This document shows, in pieces, positions 31,807 to 39,386 of a stretch of DNA of 39,386 nucleotides (its first letter is position 1; the number at the start of each line of letters is the position of its first letter). The stretch covers positions 1 to 39,386 of the forward strand of contig JANXMC010000485.1 in NCBI GenBank assembly GCA_025354825.1. Direction: 5' to 3'. Under the pieces are notes generated by a model. It had not been told where the DNA came from. It did no database searches and saw nothing but the letters and a program-made list of their open reading frames with translations. The position numbers and the translations under genes were made by a program. The stretch is from Myxococcales bacterium. GTDB lineage: Bacteria; Myxococcota_A; Polyangia; Polyangiales; Polyangiaceae.

Positions 31807-33708
31807 ATGGCCGCTCTCTGTTTCTCCCTCGCGGCGGTGGTGATCCTTGCGGTCACCGCCGCCGCGCGCCTTTTGTCGGCGTCGCCCTCGTCGGTGCCGT
31901 CACCAAGCCGCCTCCACGAGCGGGCGCCGGTCGCCGCGGTCATCGCTCTCGTCGCGCCCGTCGTCCTCGTGCGCGCACTTGCCGCGGTGCACCTTCTCAA
32001 CGGCCCCGCGGTCGTCCTCGCGACGCTGCTCCTTGCAATTGCAACGGTCATCGCGGTCGGTCGGCGGGCCCGCGCGCAAGCGGCGCAGGACGCGCGAACG
32101 CTCGCGCGCGCGCTCCGCGAAATCTCACGCGCAGGCGCCGCGATCGCCGTGCTCGCCGTCGGGGTCGTCGGCCTTCTCCTCTCTGCGACGTCCGCCGTGC
32201 TTCTGCCCATCTGGTCGTGGGACGCCCTCGGCTACCACTTGCCGATCGTCTACGACGCGATGCAGACCGGCGAGCTCCGCTGGGTGCCGACGAGCGTGCC
32301 GTTCGTCAACGTCTACCCGCGCGCGACCGAGCTCTACTTCCTCTGGTGCCGCTTGCAGCTTGGCGACGACGCACTCGTAGATTTCTGCCAGGCCCCCTTC
32401 GGCATCGCGGCGGTCGTCGCGAGCGCGTCCCTCGCCCGCCGGGCCGGCGCATCGGCACCGCGCGCGATTGCGTACGGCGTGGCCTACCTCGCCGTGCCCC
32501 TCGTCGTCTTGCAGCTCGCCACTTGCTACGTCGACGTCGCCTACGCGGCCGCGCTGCTTCTCGCCGTCGTCTTCGTCACAGGCCCCGTCACCGAGCGCAC
32601 TGCGCTCTTCGCGGGCGTCGCAATTGCGCTTCTTCTCTCGACGAAACCTACGGCGCCGCCGTCGGCCGCGCTCCTCTGCGCCGTGATGATCGTGCGGGCC
32701 CATCGCGCGCGGCGCGCGCGCCTCGGCGTCTTCGCCGCGTCGGTCGCCGTCGTCGGTGCCGAGGCCTACGTGCGCAACTTGCTCCGCTTCGGCAATCCGA
32801 TTTGGCCCATCAACGTGAGCGTCGGGCCGTTCACGTTGAGCGGGCCCGAGCTCGCCGCCCCTCTGTTCACGCAAGGGCTTCCCGATGTCTACGCGCGCGC
32901 GTCGTACCCGGTTCGCGTCGCGGCCTCGTGGTTTCTCGAGCCGGTCCCGTACCTCTACGACATGCGCATGGGCGGGCTCGGGCCGCTCTTCGCCTACGTG
33001 CTGCTGCCCGTGGCCGTCGTGCTCGTCGTGCGTCGTGATCCGCGCGTGCGCGGTGCGCGCCTCGCGGCGCTTCTCGTCGCCGCGTGTGTTCTCGCCACGC
33101 CTGCCGCGCACTGGAGCCGCTTCACCCTCGCGCTCCCAGCGGCGCTCCTCGCACTGGCCGCCGCGGCTTCCGAACGCTTCTCCCCACGCGCACGTGTTGG
33201 CCTCGACAGCGCCGTTGCGATCGCCGCGCTCGTCGGTTTCGTTCGCACGGTTCCCGGGCTCACGGGCGAGGGGCCACCGCTATCGGAGATGCTCAGGATG
33301 CCCGCCGCCGCGCGCGCGACGGCCGTGAGCGTCGACGGTCGCGAGCCGCAGTGGGCAAAGGCTCGCAACGCGCTCTCGCCCGGCGACGCTGTCGCCTACG
33401 ACCGCGTGTTCGAGCTCCCCGGCCAGCTATGGCGCCCCGACGGCGCGACGCGCGTCGTGTACCTCGACGACACGCGCGACGACGTCCGCGACGCCGCCGC
33501 GCTGCTCGCCGGGCTCGATCGCGAGCACGTGCGCGTCCTGGTGGCGGGTGACGATCTCCCTACGGCCGGCGCGGTCGCGCGCGAGCCGTGGCGCTTCACC
33601 TCGCTCTTCCGATGCCCTCTCGATCCGTGCACCGTCTACGCCGTCGCGCCCGCGGCTACACCAGCGGCTGTCGCACCGCCGGTTTCGGGCGGAGCGCGTA
33701 TGCCGTGA
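31807..33708 (+). CDS. Polytopic membrane protein, GT-C-type glycosyltransferase-like
   Basis: A 633-residue protein with about ten or more hydrophobic helices, a large first loop and a soluble C-terminal part (about 490-600). The loop after an early helix reads LLPIWSWDALGYHLPIVYDAMQTGELRWVP. An acidic residue in this position, followed by YH.P, is typical of GT-C enzymes that use polyprenyl-phosphate sugars (ArnT/PMT type). VRNLLRFGNPIWPIN later in the chain is also a pattern seen in that group. The acceptor is unknown. It starts 32 bases after the glycosyltransferase gene and is probably in the same operon. Its last 17 codons overlap the convergent gene at 33656-34078. Confidence 0.75.
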   Translation: MAALCFSLAAVVILAVTAAARLLSASPSSVPSPSRLHERAPVAAVIALVAPVVLVRALAAVHLLNGPAVVLATLLLAIATVIAVGRRARAQAAQDARTLARALREISRAGAAIAVLAVGVVGLLLSATSAVLLPIWSWDALGYHLPIVYDAMQTGELRWVPTSVPFVNVYPRATELYFLWCRLQLGDDALVDFCQAPFGIAAVVASASLARRAGASAPRAIAYGVAYLAVPLVVLQLATCYVDVAYAAALLLAVVFVTGPVTERTALFAGVAIALLLSTKPTAPPSAALLCAVMIVRAHRARRARLGVFAASVAVVGAEAYVRNLLRFGNPIWPINVSVGPFTLSGPELAAPLFTQGLPDVYARASYPVRVAASWFLEPVPYLYDMRMGGLGPLFAYVLLPVAVVLVVRRDPRVRGARLAALLVAACVLATPAAHWSRFTLALPAALLALAAAASERFSPRARVGLDSAVAIAALVGFVRTVPGLTGEGPPLSEMLRMPAAARATAVSVDGREPQWAKARNALSPGDAVAYDRVFELPGQLWRPDGATRVVYLDDTRDDVRDAAALLAGLDREHVRVLVAGDDLPTAGAVAREPWRFTSLFRCPLDPCTVYAVAPAATPAAVAPPVSGGARMP

Positions 33709-34078
33709 GCGTCATTGCCAAGATCACCTGCAGCACCATGCCGACGCCGAGCTGCGAGAACTTCATGTCGCCGCTCGCGCAGACGAGCACATCGGCGCCG
33801 ATGTTCACCGCGCACCAAACGGACGCGAGCTGGAGCAGCCACGGGTTCTTGTCCGGGTCGTAAGCGATCATCGCCGACGTGAGCCCGCTTCCGAACAGCA
33901 GCCCGCCGAACATGCGAATGAGCGCGCTGATCGCCATCGCCGCCTCGGGGCTCGCGCGGAAGCCCGCATCGAGCCTAAAGAGGACGGCGGCGTACGCGGG
34001 GGTGGCGATGGCGATGCCGCCGACGAGGCACTGGAAGACGGCGTTGAGCGTGGCGATGCGTCGGACGAAGGGGAGCAT
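33656..34078 (-). CDS. Small integral membrane protein (DUF4345-like)
   Basis: 140 residues with four hydrophobic segments: ATLNAVFQCLVGGIAIATPAY, MAISALIRMFGGLLFGSGL, LASVWCAVNIGADVLVC and GVGMVLQVILAMTLTAYAL. The size, four-helix layout and the R(M/I)FGGL signature recall DUF4345-type membrane proteins; this match is from memory and tentative. Function unknown. Codon use is normal for the window. It converges on the GT-C-like gene with a 53-base coding overlap, in which the GT-C protein shows only a low-complexity Ala/Pro tail. Confidence 0.7.
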   Translation of the reverse strand: MLPFVRRIATLNAVFQCLVGGIAIATPAYAAVLFRLDAGFRASPEAAMAISALIRMFGGLLFGSGLTSAMIAYDPDKNPWLLQLASVWCAVNIGADVLVCASGDMKFSQLGVGMVLQVILAMTLTAYALRPKPAVRQPLV

Positions 34079-34157
34079 GGCGTGGCGGTGAGCGTACTAC
34101 GCGCAATGCGGCGCGGCGTTCCGAGAGGCCGCGCCTCGCTGTGTGGGGGGCGACGAC

Positions 34158-34441
34158 TCAGCTTCGAACGCCTGGCGCAGAGAGCGACTCGTCGAGCGTG
34201 AGAATGCAGGTGCTCCCAGGCCGGTAGAAGTCCGTCTTGCCCGTGCAGACACGCGGACGTGCTCCGATGCCCTTCAAGATCTTCCCCGCCTTGATTCGCG
34301 AGTCCATCTGCTCGGTGCCGCACTGGAGCAGAGCGGACGTCGACGCCATCGTGTCGAGCGCGTCGAGCGCGTGGTCCATCAGGTCTGTGTGCTCAAGCTT
34401 GTCGTAGACGGTGCGCCGCGCGATATGTCTTTGCGCGTCAT
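34158..34441 (-). pseudogene. Small gene broken by an apparent AT duplication, divergent from tetR
   Basis: From ATG 34441 the frame reads MTRKDI and soon stops at 34379. If one AT of the ATAT in codons 6-7 is removed, a continuous 93-residue protein results: MTRKDIARRTVYDKLEHTDL, then MDHALDALDTMASTSALLQC and on to TFYRPGSTC-like sequence ending at 34158. The downstream part has the normal codon bias of the window (GAC, CTC, AAG and GAG dominate), so it is or was coding. Translation could also restart at ATG 34379, which overlaps the stop (TGATG), giving a 73-residue product. I do not recognise the protein. The alternatives are a true frameshift, a sequencing error, or two coupled small frames. 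Confidence 0.5.
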
Positions 34442-34484
34442 GGTACCGCGTGGTAGCACGCAGGGTACCAGATGGTAGGACGTA
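34441..34484. promoter_or_regulatory. Two-copy 22-bp direct repeat, candidate TetR operator
   Basis: 34441-34462 and 34463-34484 are direct repeats matching at 16 of 22 positions, each containing GGTACC and TGGTAG blocks. TGGTACC (34441-34447) and GGTACCA (34464-34470) also form a perfect inverted repeat. The array covers the Shine-Dalgarno and start codon of tetR and the start of the small divergent frame, so a bound repressor would block both. Confidence 0.6.
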
Positions 34485-35176
34485 AGCCCGAGCGTAAAAG
34501 CGCGCCTCCGACGGATGTTCGAGCCCACGTGCTCGCGTCTGCGACGCGCCTCTTTGCGGCGCGCGGCTTCGACGGCACGTCGCTGCAAGCGATCGCCGAC
34601 GAGGTCGGTGTGGCGAAGCCCTCGGTGCTCCACCACTTCCCGTCCAAAGAAGCGCTTCGCGCGAGTGTCCTCGACAACATGCTCGCCCACTGGAGCGAAG
34701 CGCTCCCGCGCCTCCTGCTCGCGGCGACCGCCGGCGAAGGGCGATTCGACGCGCTGGTCGGCGAGTTGATCTCGTTCTTCGCGGCCGACACGGACCGCGC
34801 GAAGCTCCTCGTGCGCGAGGCGATGGACCGCCCCGACGAAGTGCGCCTGCTTCTCACCGCGCAGGTGCGCCCGTGGCAAACCGCTATTTCGGAATACATC
34901 CGAAAAGGGCAAAGGCACGACGAGCACTTCGCCGACGTCGATGCCGAGGCGTACGTGCTTCACGTCATCAACTTGGTCATCGCCGGGCTCGCGGTGTTCG
35001 ACACGTTTCGGGTGCTTCTCCCCGATGCGAGCGTCGCCGAATCGCGCGCGCGGTACGTCACCGAGATCATTCGCATCGCGAAATCGAGCCTATTCGCCGG
35101 GCCGGCGCTCTCCGCCGAGCCCCGCGACCCGTCGCTCGAGGGCGCACCCAATCGTCGAAACGGAACAACGAGGTAA
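34472..35176 (+). CDS. TetR-family transcriptional regulator
   Basis: The 234-residue protein begins MVGRKPERKS, a basic arm typical of TetR proteins. The helix-turn-helix domain follows at about 15-62: VLASATRLFAARGFDGTSLQAIADEVGVAKPSVLHHFPSKEAL. The C-terminal helical ligand domain is variable. ATG 34472 is supported by AGGG six bases upstream and by the basic arm. The start lies inside the direct-repeat array, which suggests autorepression. The gene ends 6 bases before the acyl-CoA dehydrogenase, so it belongs to the fatty-acid operon. An acyl-CoA or fatty acid is the likely inducer by analogy with FadR-like TetR proteins; this is inference. Confidence 0.92.
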   Translation: MVGRKPERKSAPPTDVRAHVLASATRLFAARGFDGTSLQAIADEVGVAKPSVLHHFPSKEALRASVLDNMLAHWSEALPRLLLAATAGEGRFDALVGELISFFAADTDRAKLLVREAMDRPDEVRLLLTAQVRPWQTAISEYIRKGQRHDEHFADVDAEAYVLHVINLVIAGLAVFDTFRVLLPDASVAESRARYVTEIIRIAKSSLFAGPALSAEPRDPSLEGAPNRRNGTTR

Positions 35177-35182
35177 GTGACC

Positions 35183-37111
35183 ATGGCGAGCTTCTTCAAA
35201 GACAACGACGATCTCCTCTTTTACTTCGACAAGGGGATCGACTGGGCAAAGCTCACCGAGTTGACGGAGCTCGGGTTCAAGTCGAAGGGGGGATTCGGGA
35301 CTGCCGACGAAGCGGTGCAGTTCTATCGCCAGGTCGCCGAGATGATGGGCGAGTTCGTGGCGAGTGAGGTCGCGCCCCACGCCGCCGAGATCGACCGCGA
35401 AGGGGTCGACTTCAAGAATGGCGAGGCCGTGTTCCCGCCTCGGCTCGCGTCGATCTTCGAACAAATCAAAGGGCTCGAGCTTCACGGCATGTGCCTCCCG
35501 CGCGAGCTCGGCGGCCTCAACGCGCCGCTCATGCTCTATCTGATCAACTCCGAGCTTCTGGCCCGCGCCGACGTCTCCGTGATGGCGCACCACGGCTTTC
35601 ACGGCGGCATGGCGATGGCCATGCTCATCTTCTCGATTCAAGAGGGGACAACGGTCATCGACCCTTCGACTCTCGAAATCAAAGAGACGCGCTTTCGCGA
35701 TTACATCTCTGAGATTGCGACGGGCGCGGCCTGGGGCTGCATGGACATCACCGAGCCCGACGCCGGCTCGGACATGGGCAAGCTCCGCGCAAAGGGAGAG
35801 CAAGACGCGAACGGCAACTGGTTCGTCACGGGCCAGAAGATCTTCATCACCTCGGGCCACGGCAAGTACCACTTCGTCATCGCGCGCACCGAAGAGGCGG
35901 CCGATCCGAACGACTCGTTCGCGGGGCTAAAAGGGCTCTCGATGTTCCTCGTGCCGACCTATGAGGAGAACGCCGACGGCAGCCGCAAGCGCATCGTGAG
36001 CCTCGATCGCATCGAGGAAAAGCTCGGCCACCACGGCTCGGTGACTGCCGCGTTGAGCTTCGAGCGCGCGCCCGCCCATCTCGTTGGCAAACGAGGCGAG
36101 GGGTTCAAGTACATGCTGATCCTCATGAACAACGCCCGCCTTGGCGTTGGCTTCGAGTGCATCGGCCTGTGCGAAGCCGCTTATCGCGCGGCCGTCGCGT
36201 ATGCCGAAGACCGCGGCTCGATGGGGAAGAAGATCGCCCGTCACGAGATGATTGCCGATTATCTCGACGAGATGAAGACCGATATCCAGGGCATTCGCGC
36301 CCTCGCGATGTACGGCGCCTACCACGAGGAGATGAGCCACAAGGTCGGCCTAGCGCAGAAGTTCCAGGTGAAAGACGAGCGACTCGACGGCAAGGCCGGA
36401 GAGCGCATGCTGAAGAAGCACCAGGCGAAGGCCCGCCGCGTGACGCCGCTTCTCAAGTATCTCGGCGCCGAAAAGGCCGTCGAGATGTCGCGCCGCTGCA
36501 TTCAGATTCACGGCGGTAATGGGTATACGAAAGATTACCCGGGCGAGAAATTGCTCCGAGATGCCCTCGTGATGCCGATCTACGAAGGGACGAGCCAGAT
36601 TCAGTCGCTCATGGCGATGAAGGACTGCCTCGGCGGAATCATCAAGGCGCCCCAGGCCTTCGTGAAGCGGTTCGCCCAGGCGCAGTGGCGCGCGCGCACG
36701 TCGCGCGATTCGCTCGAGCGCCGCGTCGCCAAGCTGCAGGCGCTGTCGATGAGCACGCAGCAGTTTCTCACGACGCGCACCGCGGCGGGGAAATTCAAGG
36801 CCCTCGCTGACAAGCCGGTCTCGGAGTGGGCGGGCGAAATCACGAAGAGCTGGGACCCGAAGAAAGACTTCGCTTTCGCGATGCTCCACGCCGAGCGCCT
36901 CACGAAGATCCTGACGGACGAAGCTGTGTGCGAGCTGCTCCTCGAGCAAGCCAAGAAGTTCCCCGAGCGTCGCGAAGTGCTCGAGCGGTACCTCGATCGT
37001 GCCGAGCCGCGCTGCCGTTTCTTGAACGACGAGATCACCACCACGGGCACGCGCATTCTGCAAAAGCTCGCCGACGACGAAGGCGCCAAGCGCGCCGTGG
37101 CCGCCGAATAG
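35183..37111 (+). CDS. Long acyl-CoA dehydrogenase (FadE5-like)
   Basis: The 642-residue flavoenzyme would introduce the alpha-beta double bond in acyl-CoA. The central ACAD core is clear: CMDITEPDAGSDMG (substrate and FAD loop), WFVTGQKIFITSG, HHGSVTAALSFERAP, RGEGFKYMLILMNNARLGVG, IHGGNGYTKDYP and PIYEGTSQIQ, whose Glu is the catalytic base. An N-terminal segment of about 60 residues and a C-terminal helical domain of about 150 make it longer than classical ACADs (about 380) and similar to the FadE5/DmdC-type long class. ATG 35183 has GAGG nine bases upstream; GTG 35177 is less likely. It is followed after 19 bases by the hydratase gene. Chain-length preference cannot be read from sequence. 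Confidence 0.93.
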   Translation: MASFFKDNDDLLFYFDKGIDWAKLTELTELGFKSKGGFGTADEAVQFYRQVAEMMGEFVASEVAPHAAEIDREGVDFKNGEAVFPPRLASIFEQIKGLELHGMCLPRELGGLNAPLMLYLINSELLARADVSVMAHHGFHGGMAMAMLIFSIQEGTTVIDPSTLEIKETRFRDYISEIATGAAWGCMDITEPDAGSDMGKLRAKGEQDANGNWFVTGQKIFITSGHGKYHFVIARTEEAADPNDSFAGLKGLSMFLVPTYEENADGSRKRIVSLDRIEEKLGHHGSVTAALSFERAPAHLVGKRGEGFKYMLILMNNARLGVGFECIGLCEAAYRAAVAYAEDRGSMGKKIARHEMIADYLDEMKTDIQGIRALAMYGAYHEEMSHKVGLAQKFQVKDERLDGKAGERMLKKHQAKARRVTPLLKYLGAEKAVEMSRRCIQIHGGNGYTKDYPGEKLLRDALVMPIYEGTSQIQSLMAMKDCLGGIIKAPQAFVKRFAQAQWRARTSRDSLERRVAKLQALSMSTQQFLTTRTAAGKFKALADKPVSEWAGEITKSWDPKKDFAFAMLHAERLTKILTDEAVCELLLEQAKKFPERREVLERYLDRAEPRCRFLNDEITTTGTRILQKLADDEGAKRAVAAE

Positions 37112-37130
37112 AACGCCAGAGGAGATCCTC

Positions 37131-38042
37131 ATGTCCGTATCGAGCACGCATATTTTCTCGCAAGGGCCGATGCTCCGCACGCTGGGCGCGACGGCTCTCT
37201 CGGCGCTCCTCGACAAGCCGTCTGGAGCGGGCGGCAGCACGACCACGCCGGGCCCGACAATCAGCCGCGTCTTGCCGCCGCGCCCCGAGGCGCTCGTACG
37301 CGATTACATTCGGCATGTCGGCGGCGATGCCGGCGCGTACAAGGGCGCGCTGCCGCCTCACATGTTTCCGCAGTGGGGCTTTTCCCTCGCCGCCGAGACT
37401 CTGCGGGGGATTTCGTATCCGATCCTCAAAGTGATGAACGGCGGCTGCAAGCTCGAGATCAAAGGGCGCATCCCTTCGAACGAGCCGCTTCACGTTTCGG
37501 CGCGCCTCGAGGACATCGACGACGACGGCCGCCGCGCGGTTCTTCATCAGCGCATCGTGACGGGGACGGAGAAGAACCCCGAGCTGCTCGTCGCCCACCT
37601 GTATGCGATCGTGCCGCTCGCAAAAGAGAAGAAGAGCGGCGACGCGCAGACTGCGCGCGAATCCAAGCCGAAGCCGCGCGTCCCCGACGAGGCGAAGGAG
37701 CTTGCGTTCTTGCGCCTCGGGAGCGACGCCGGGCTCGAATTCGCAAAGCTCACGGGCGACTTCAATCCGATTCATTGGATTCCCGCCTACGCCCGCGCGA
37801 TGGGCTTTCGCAGCACAATCCTCCACGGATTCTCGACGATGGCGCGCGCCTTCGAAGGGCTCGCGAAGGGGAAGCTCTCGGGCTCCGTGTCCCGCATCTC
37901 GACCTTCGACGTGCGCTTCACGAAGCCTCTCACGCTCCCCGCGCGGGTTGGCATTTACGTGGCGGGCGACCGCAAGATCTACGTGGGCGACGCGCCGGGC
38001 GGCGGGGCGTACCTCGAAGGGTCCTACGAGATTACCAAGTAA
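37131..38042 (+). CDS. MaoC-like (R)-specific enoyl-CoA hydratase, double hotdog
   Basis: The 303-residue protein contains two hotdog halves. The N-terminal half (about 60-165) is degenerate and probably shapes the acyl tunnel. The C-terminal half carries the hydratase motif GDFNPIHW...AYARAMGFRSTILHG, with Asp and His as catalytic residues. Such enzymes hydrate trans-2-enoyl-CoA to (R)-3-hydroxyacyl-CoA. The overall design matches the mycobacterial HtdX type. GAGGAG precedes ATG 37131. It sits between the acyl-CoA dehydrogenase and the FabG gene, the order of reactions in beta-oxidation or its reversal, except that the R stereochemistry fits a FabG-type rather than FadB-type reductase. Confidence 0.92.
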   Translation: MSVSSTHIFSQGPMLRTLGATALSALLDKPSGAGGSTTTPGPTISRVLPPRPEALVRDYIRHVGGDAGAYKGALPPHMFPQWGFSLAAETLRGISYPILKVMNGGCKLEIKGRIPSNEPLHVSARLEDIDDDGRRAVLHQRIVTGTEKNPELLVAHLYAIVPLAKEKKSGDAQTARESKPKPRVPDEAKELAFLRLGSDAGLEFAKLTGDFNPIHWIPAYARAMGFRSTILHGFSTMARAFEGLAKGKLSGSVSRISTFDVRFTKPLTLPARVGIYVAGDRKIYVGDAPGGGAYLEGSYEITK

Positions 38043-38120
38043 CGAATCGCGATTCGCGCCCGCGCGCCGGTCACGTGATTTCGACATCCATTCGACGTTC
38101 GCAGACAGAGGTCTTGAGCC

Positions 38121-39386
38121 ATGGGCGATTTTCTCCTCGATATCGGGCAAAACCCGCAGGCGCGTAAACTCATCAAGAGCCTCGGGCTCCCGATTCCGCT
38201 TCCCGAGAAGCTGCGTCGAGCGCGCGGCCCGTGGGAAGAGCGTCCGCTCGCCGACGTGAGCGTCGTCTTCGGCGCGGGGCCCGAGGCGTCCCTCGCCAAC
38301 GTCGTCGCCGAGACGCTCGCCGCCGCGGGCGCGAACCCCTACGTCGTCGGCGACGAGGGCGCGCTCGCCCCGTTCAAGGCGCCGGGTGAGAGCTACGGGC
38401 GCCCCGCGAAGCTGCTCGCGAAAGACGCGGCCGATTCCGAAGCGACCGCGAAGCTTCGCGCCGGCGCCCTCGTGTTCGATGCGACCGGCATCGAAGACCC
38501 GGCCGGGCTCCGCGGCCTCTACGACTTCTTCCACCCGTGGATCACCAAGCTCGGTCGCTCCGCGCGCGTGGTTGTTCTCGGCCGTCCACCGCAGGGGGCG
38601 TCGTCACCTGCGAAGGCAGCCGCGCGCACGGCCCTCGAAGGGTTCGTCCGCAGCATGGCGAAAGAGGTCGGTCGCAGCGGCTCGACGGCGCAGGTCGTCT
38701 ACGTCGAAGAAGGCGCCGAGTCGCGCCTCCCCGCGGTTCTCCGCTTTTTGCTCTCGCCTCGCTCGGCGTTCATCACCGGGCAACCGATCACGGTGACCTC
38801 GCGTGTTCGCGCCCCCGCGGCGTCGCCGTTCACGCGCCCCCTCGACGGCAAGGTCGCCCTCGTCACCGGGGCCGCGCGCGGCATCGGCGCCGCCACCGCC
38901 AAGCTCCTCGCGGCCGAAGGCGCCCGCGTCGTGTGCCTCGACAGACCCGCCGACGACGGCCCGACGAGCCAGCTCGCCCGCGAAATCGGCGGCGCCGTGC
39001 TCCTCGCCGACGTGTCGGACGCCGAAGCGCCCAAGCTCATCGCAAGCGAGCTCCTCGCACGCTTCGGCGGCGTCGACATCGTCGTGCACAATGCAGGCAT
39101 CACGCGCGACAAGACGATGGCGCGCATGTCGCCCGAGCTCTGGGACCAGACGCTCGACATCAACCTATCGGCCCTCGTGCGCATCACCGACGCCCTTCGC
39201 GAGAAGGCGCTTCACGACTTTGTGCGCATCATCTGCCTCTCGTCCATCGCCGGCATCGCCGGCAACATGGGGCAGACGAACTACGCGGCGTCGAAGGCCG
39301 GCGTCATGGGCTTCGTCCGCGCCCTCGCCGCGACCGACAAGCTGAGCGAGCGCGGCATCACCGTGAACGCCATCGCGCCCGGCTTC
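38121..39386 (+). CDS. High-molecular-weight 3-oxoacyl reductase (FabG4-like), 3' end cut by the window
   Basis: 422 codons are visible and the frame is still open at the right edge. The C-terminal half is a classical short-chain dehydrogenase: TGAARGIG cofactor loop near residue 250, NAGITRD, and catalytic Ser with YAASK near 388. The first ~210 residues form a second, degenerate Rossmann-like domain (VSVVFGAGPEAS...). That two-part layout defines the high-molecular-weight FabG class such as mycobacterial FabG4, which is NADH-dependent and acts on CoA esters. It follows the HtdX-like hydratase by 78 bases. By analogy an acetyl-CoA acyltransferase (FadA2-like) may come next, outside the window. 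Confidence 0.92.
   Translation, partial: MGDFLLDIGQNPQARKLIKSLGLPIPLPEKLRRARGPWEERPLADVSVVFGAGPEASLANVVAETLAAAGANPYVVGDEGALAPFKAPGESYGRPAKLLAKDAADSEATAKLRAGALVFDATGIEDPAGLRGLYDFFHPWITKLGRSARVVVLGRPPQGASSPAKAAARTALEGFVRSMAKEVGRSGSTAQVVYVEEGAESRLPAVLRFLLSPRSAFITGQPITVTSRVRAPAASPFTRPLDGKVALVTGAARGIGAATAKLLAAEGARVVCLDRPADDGPTSQLAREIGGAVLLADVSDAEAPKLIASELLARFGGVDIVVHNAGITRDKTMARMSPELWDQTLDINLSALVRITDALREKALHDFVRIICLSSIAGIAGNMGQTNYAASKAGVMGFVRALAATDKLSERGITVNAIAPGF

Overview
The window is very GC-rich, gene-dense DNA, most likely from a member of the Myxococcota, probably class Polyangia. This placement is inferred. The grounds are strong G/C third-position bias, lipoproteins with the 'LLGLDE' opening common in that group, secreted proteins ending in a CSC motif plus membrane helix plus Arg cluster (MYXO-CTERM-like), a FecR protein with TPR-like repeats, and a membrane-anchored NtrC-type regulator. 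I see no tRNA, rRNA, CRISPR array, insertion sequence or phage gene.

Layout. 1-396 is the tail of a secreted, C-terminally anchored protein. 610-1580 holds a SnoaL-like gene facing a truncated XRE regulator across two well-formed palindromes, then the remnant of a formylglycine-generating-enzyme-like lipoprotein. 1678-4427 is a minus-strand operon rbfA - rtcB - lipid kinase, with rtcB apparently starting at CTG. 4696-7760 holds a HAD phosphatase, a PhnD-type binding protein without a signal peptide, and a Kelch lipoprotein. 7949-14998 holds a large M36 metalloprotease with a 27-bp tandem repeat in its pro-region, and a SWIM/SNF2 helicase. 15075-17529 holds an unknown protein and a sigma-54 activator that has lost its ATPase core. 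17537-22287 holds a large exported protein, a phospholipase-D-like protein and a lipoprotein. 22297-25593 holds dinB, divergent from an ArsA/Get3-like ATPase pair. 25609-27361 holds a YchJ-like protein and a PIG-L deacetylase lipoprotein.

27556-33708 looks like an envelope or exopolysaccharide module: an ECF sigma factor, a FecR-TPR anti-sigma factor, a possible outer-membrane protein, a hyaluronan-synthase-like glycosyltransferase and a GT-C-like membrane protein. The same 12-bp sequence lies just upstream of the first gene and of the glycosyltransferase, each time inside a possible hairpin next to the ribosome binding site.

34472 to the right edge is a TetR-controlled fatty-acid operon: long acyl-CoA dehydrogenase, double-hotdog MaoC hydratase, high-molecular-weight FabG. 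It matches the content of the mycobacterial FadE5 / HtdX / FabG4 neighbourhood. Upstream of tetR is a two-copy operator-like direct repeat and a small reading frame broken by an apparent AT duplication.

The main points for a second look are the complementary active-site defects in the ArsA pair, the shared leader element of the sigma/FecR/glycosyltransferase region, the internally deleted genes, the CTG start of rtcB and the tandem repeat of the M36 protease.
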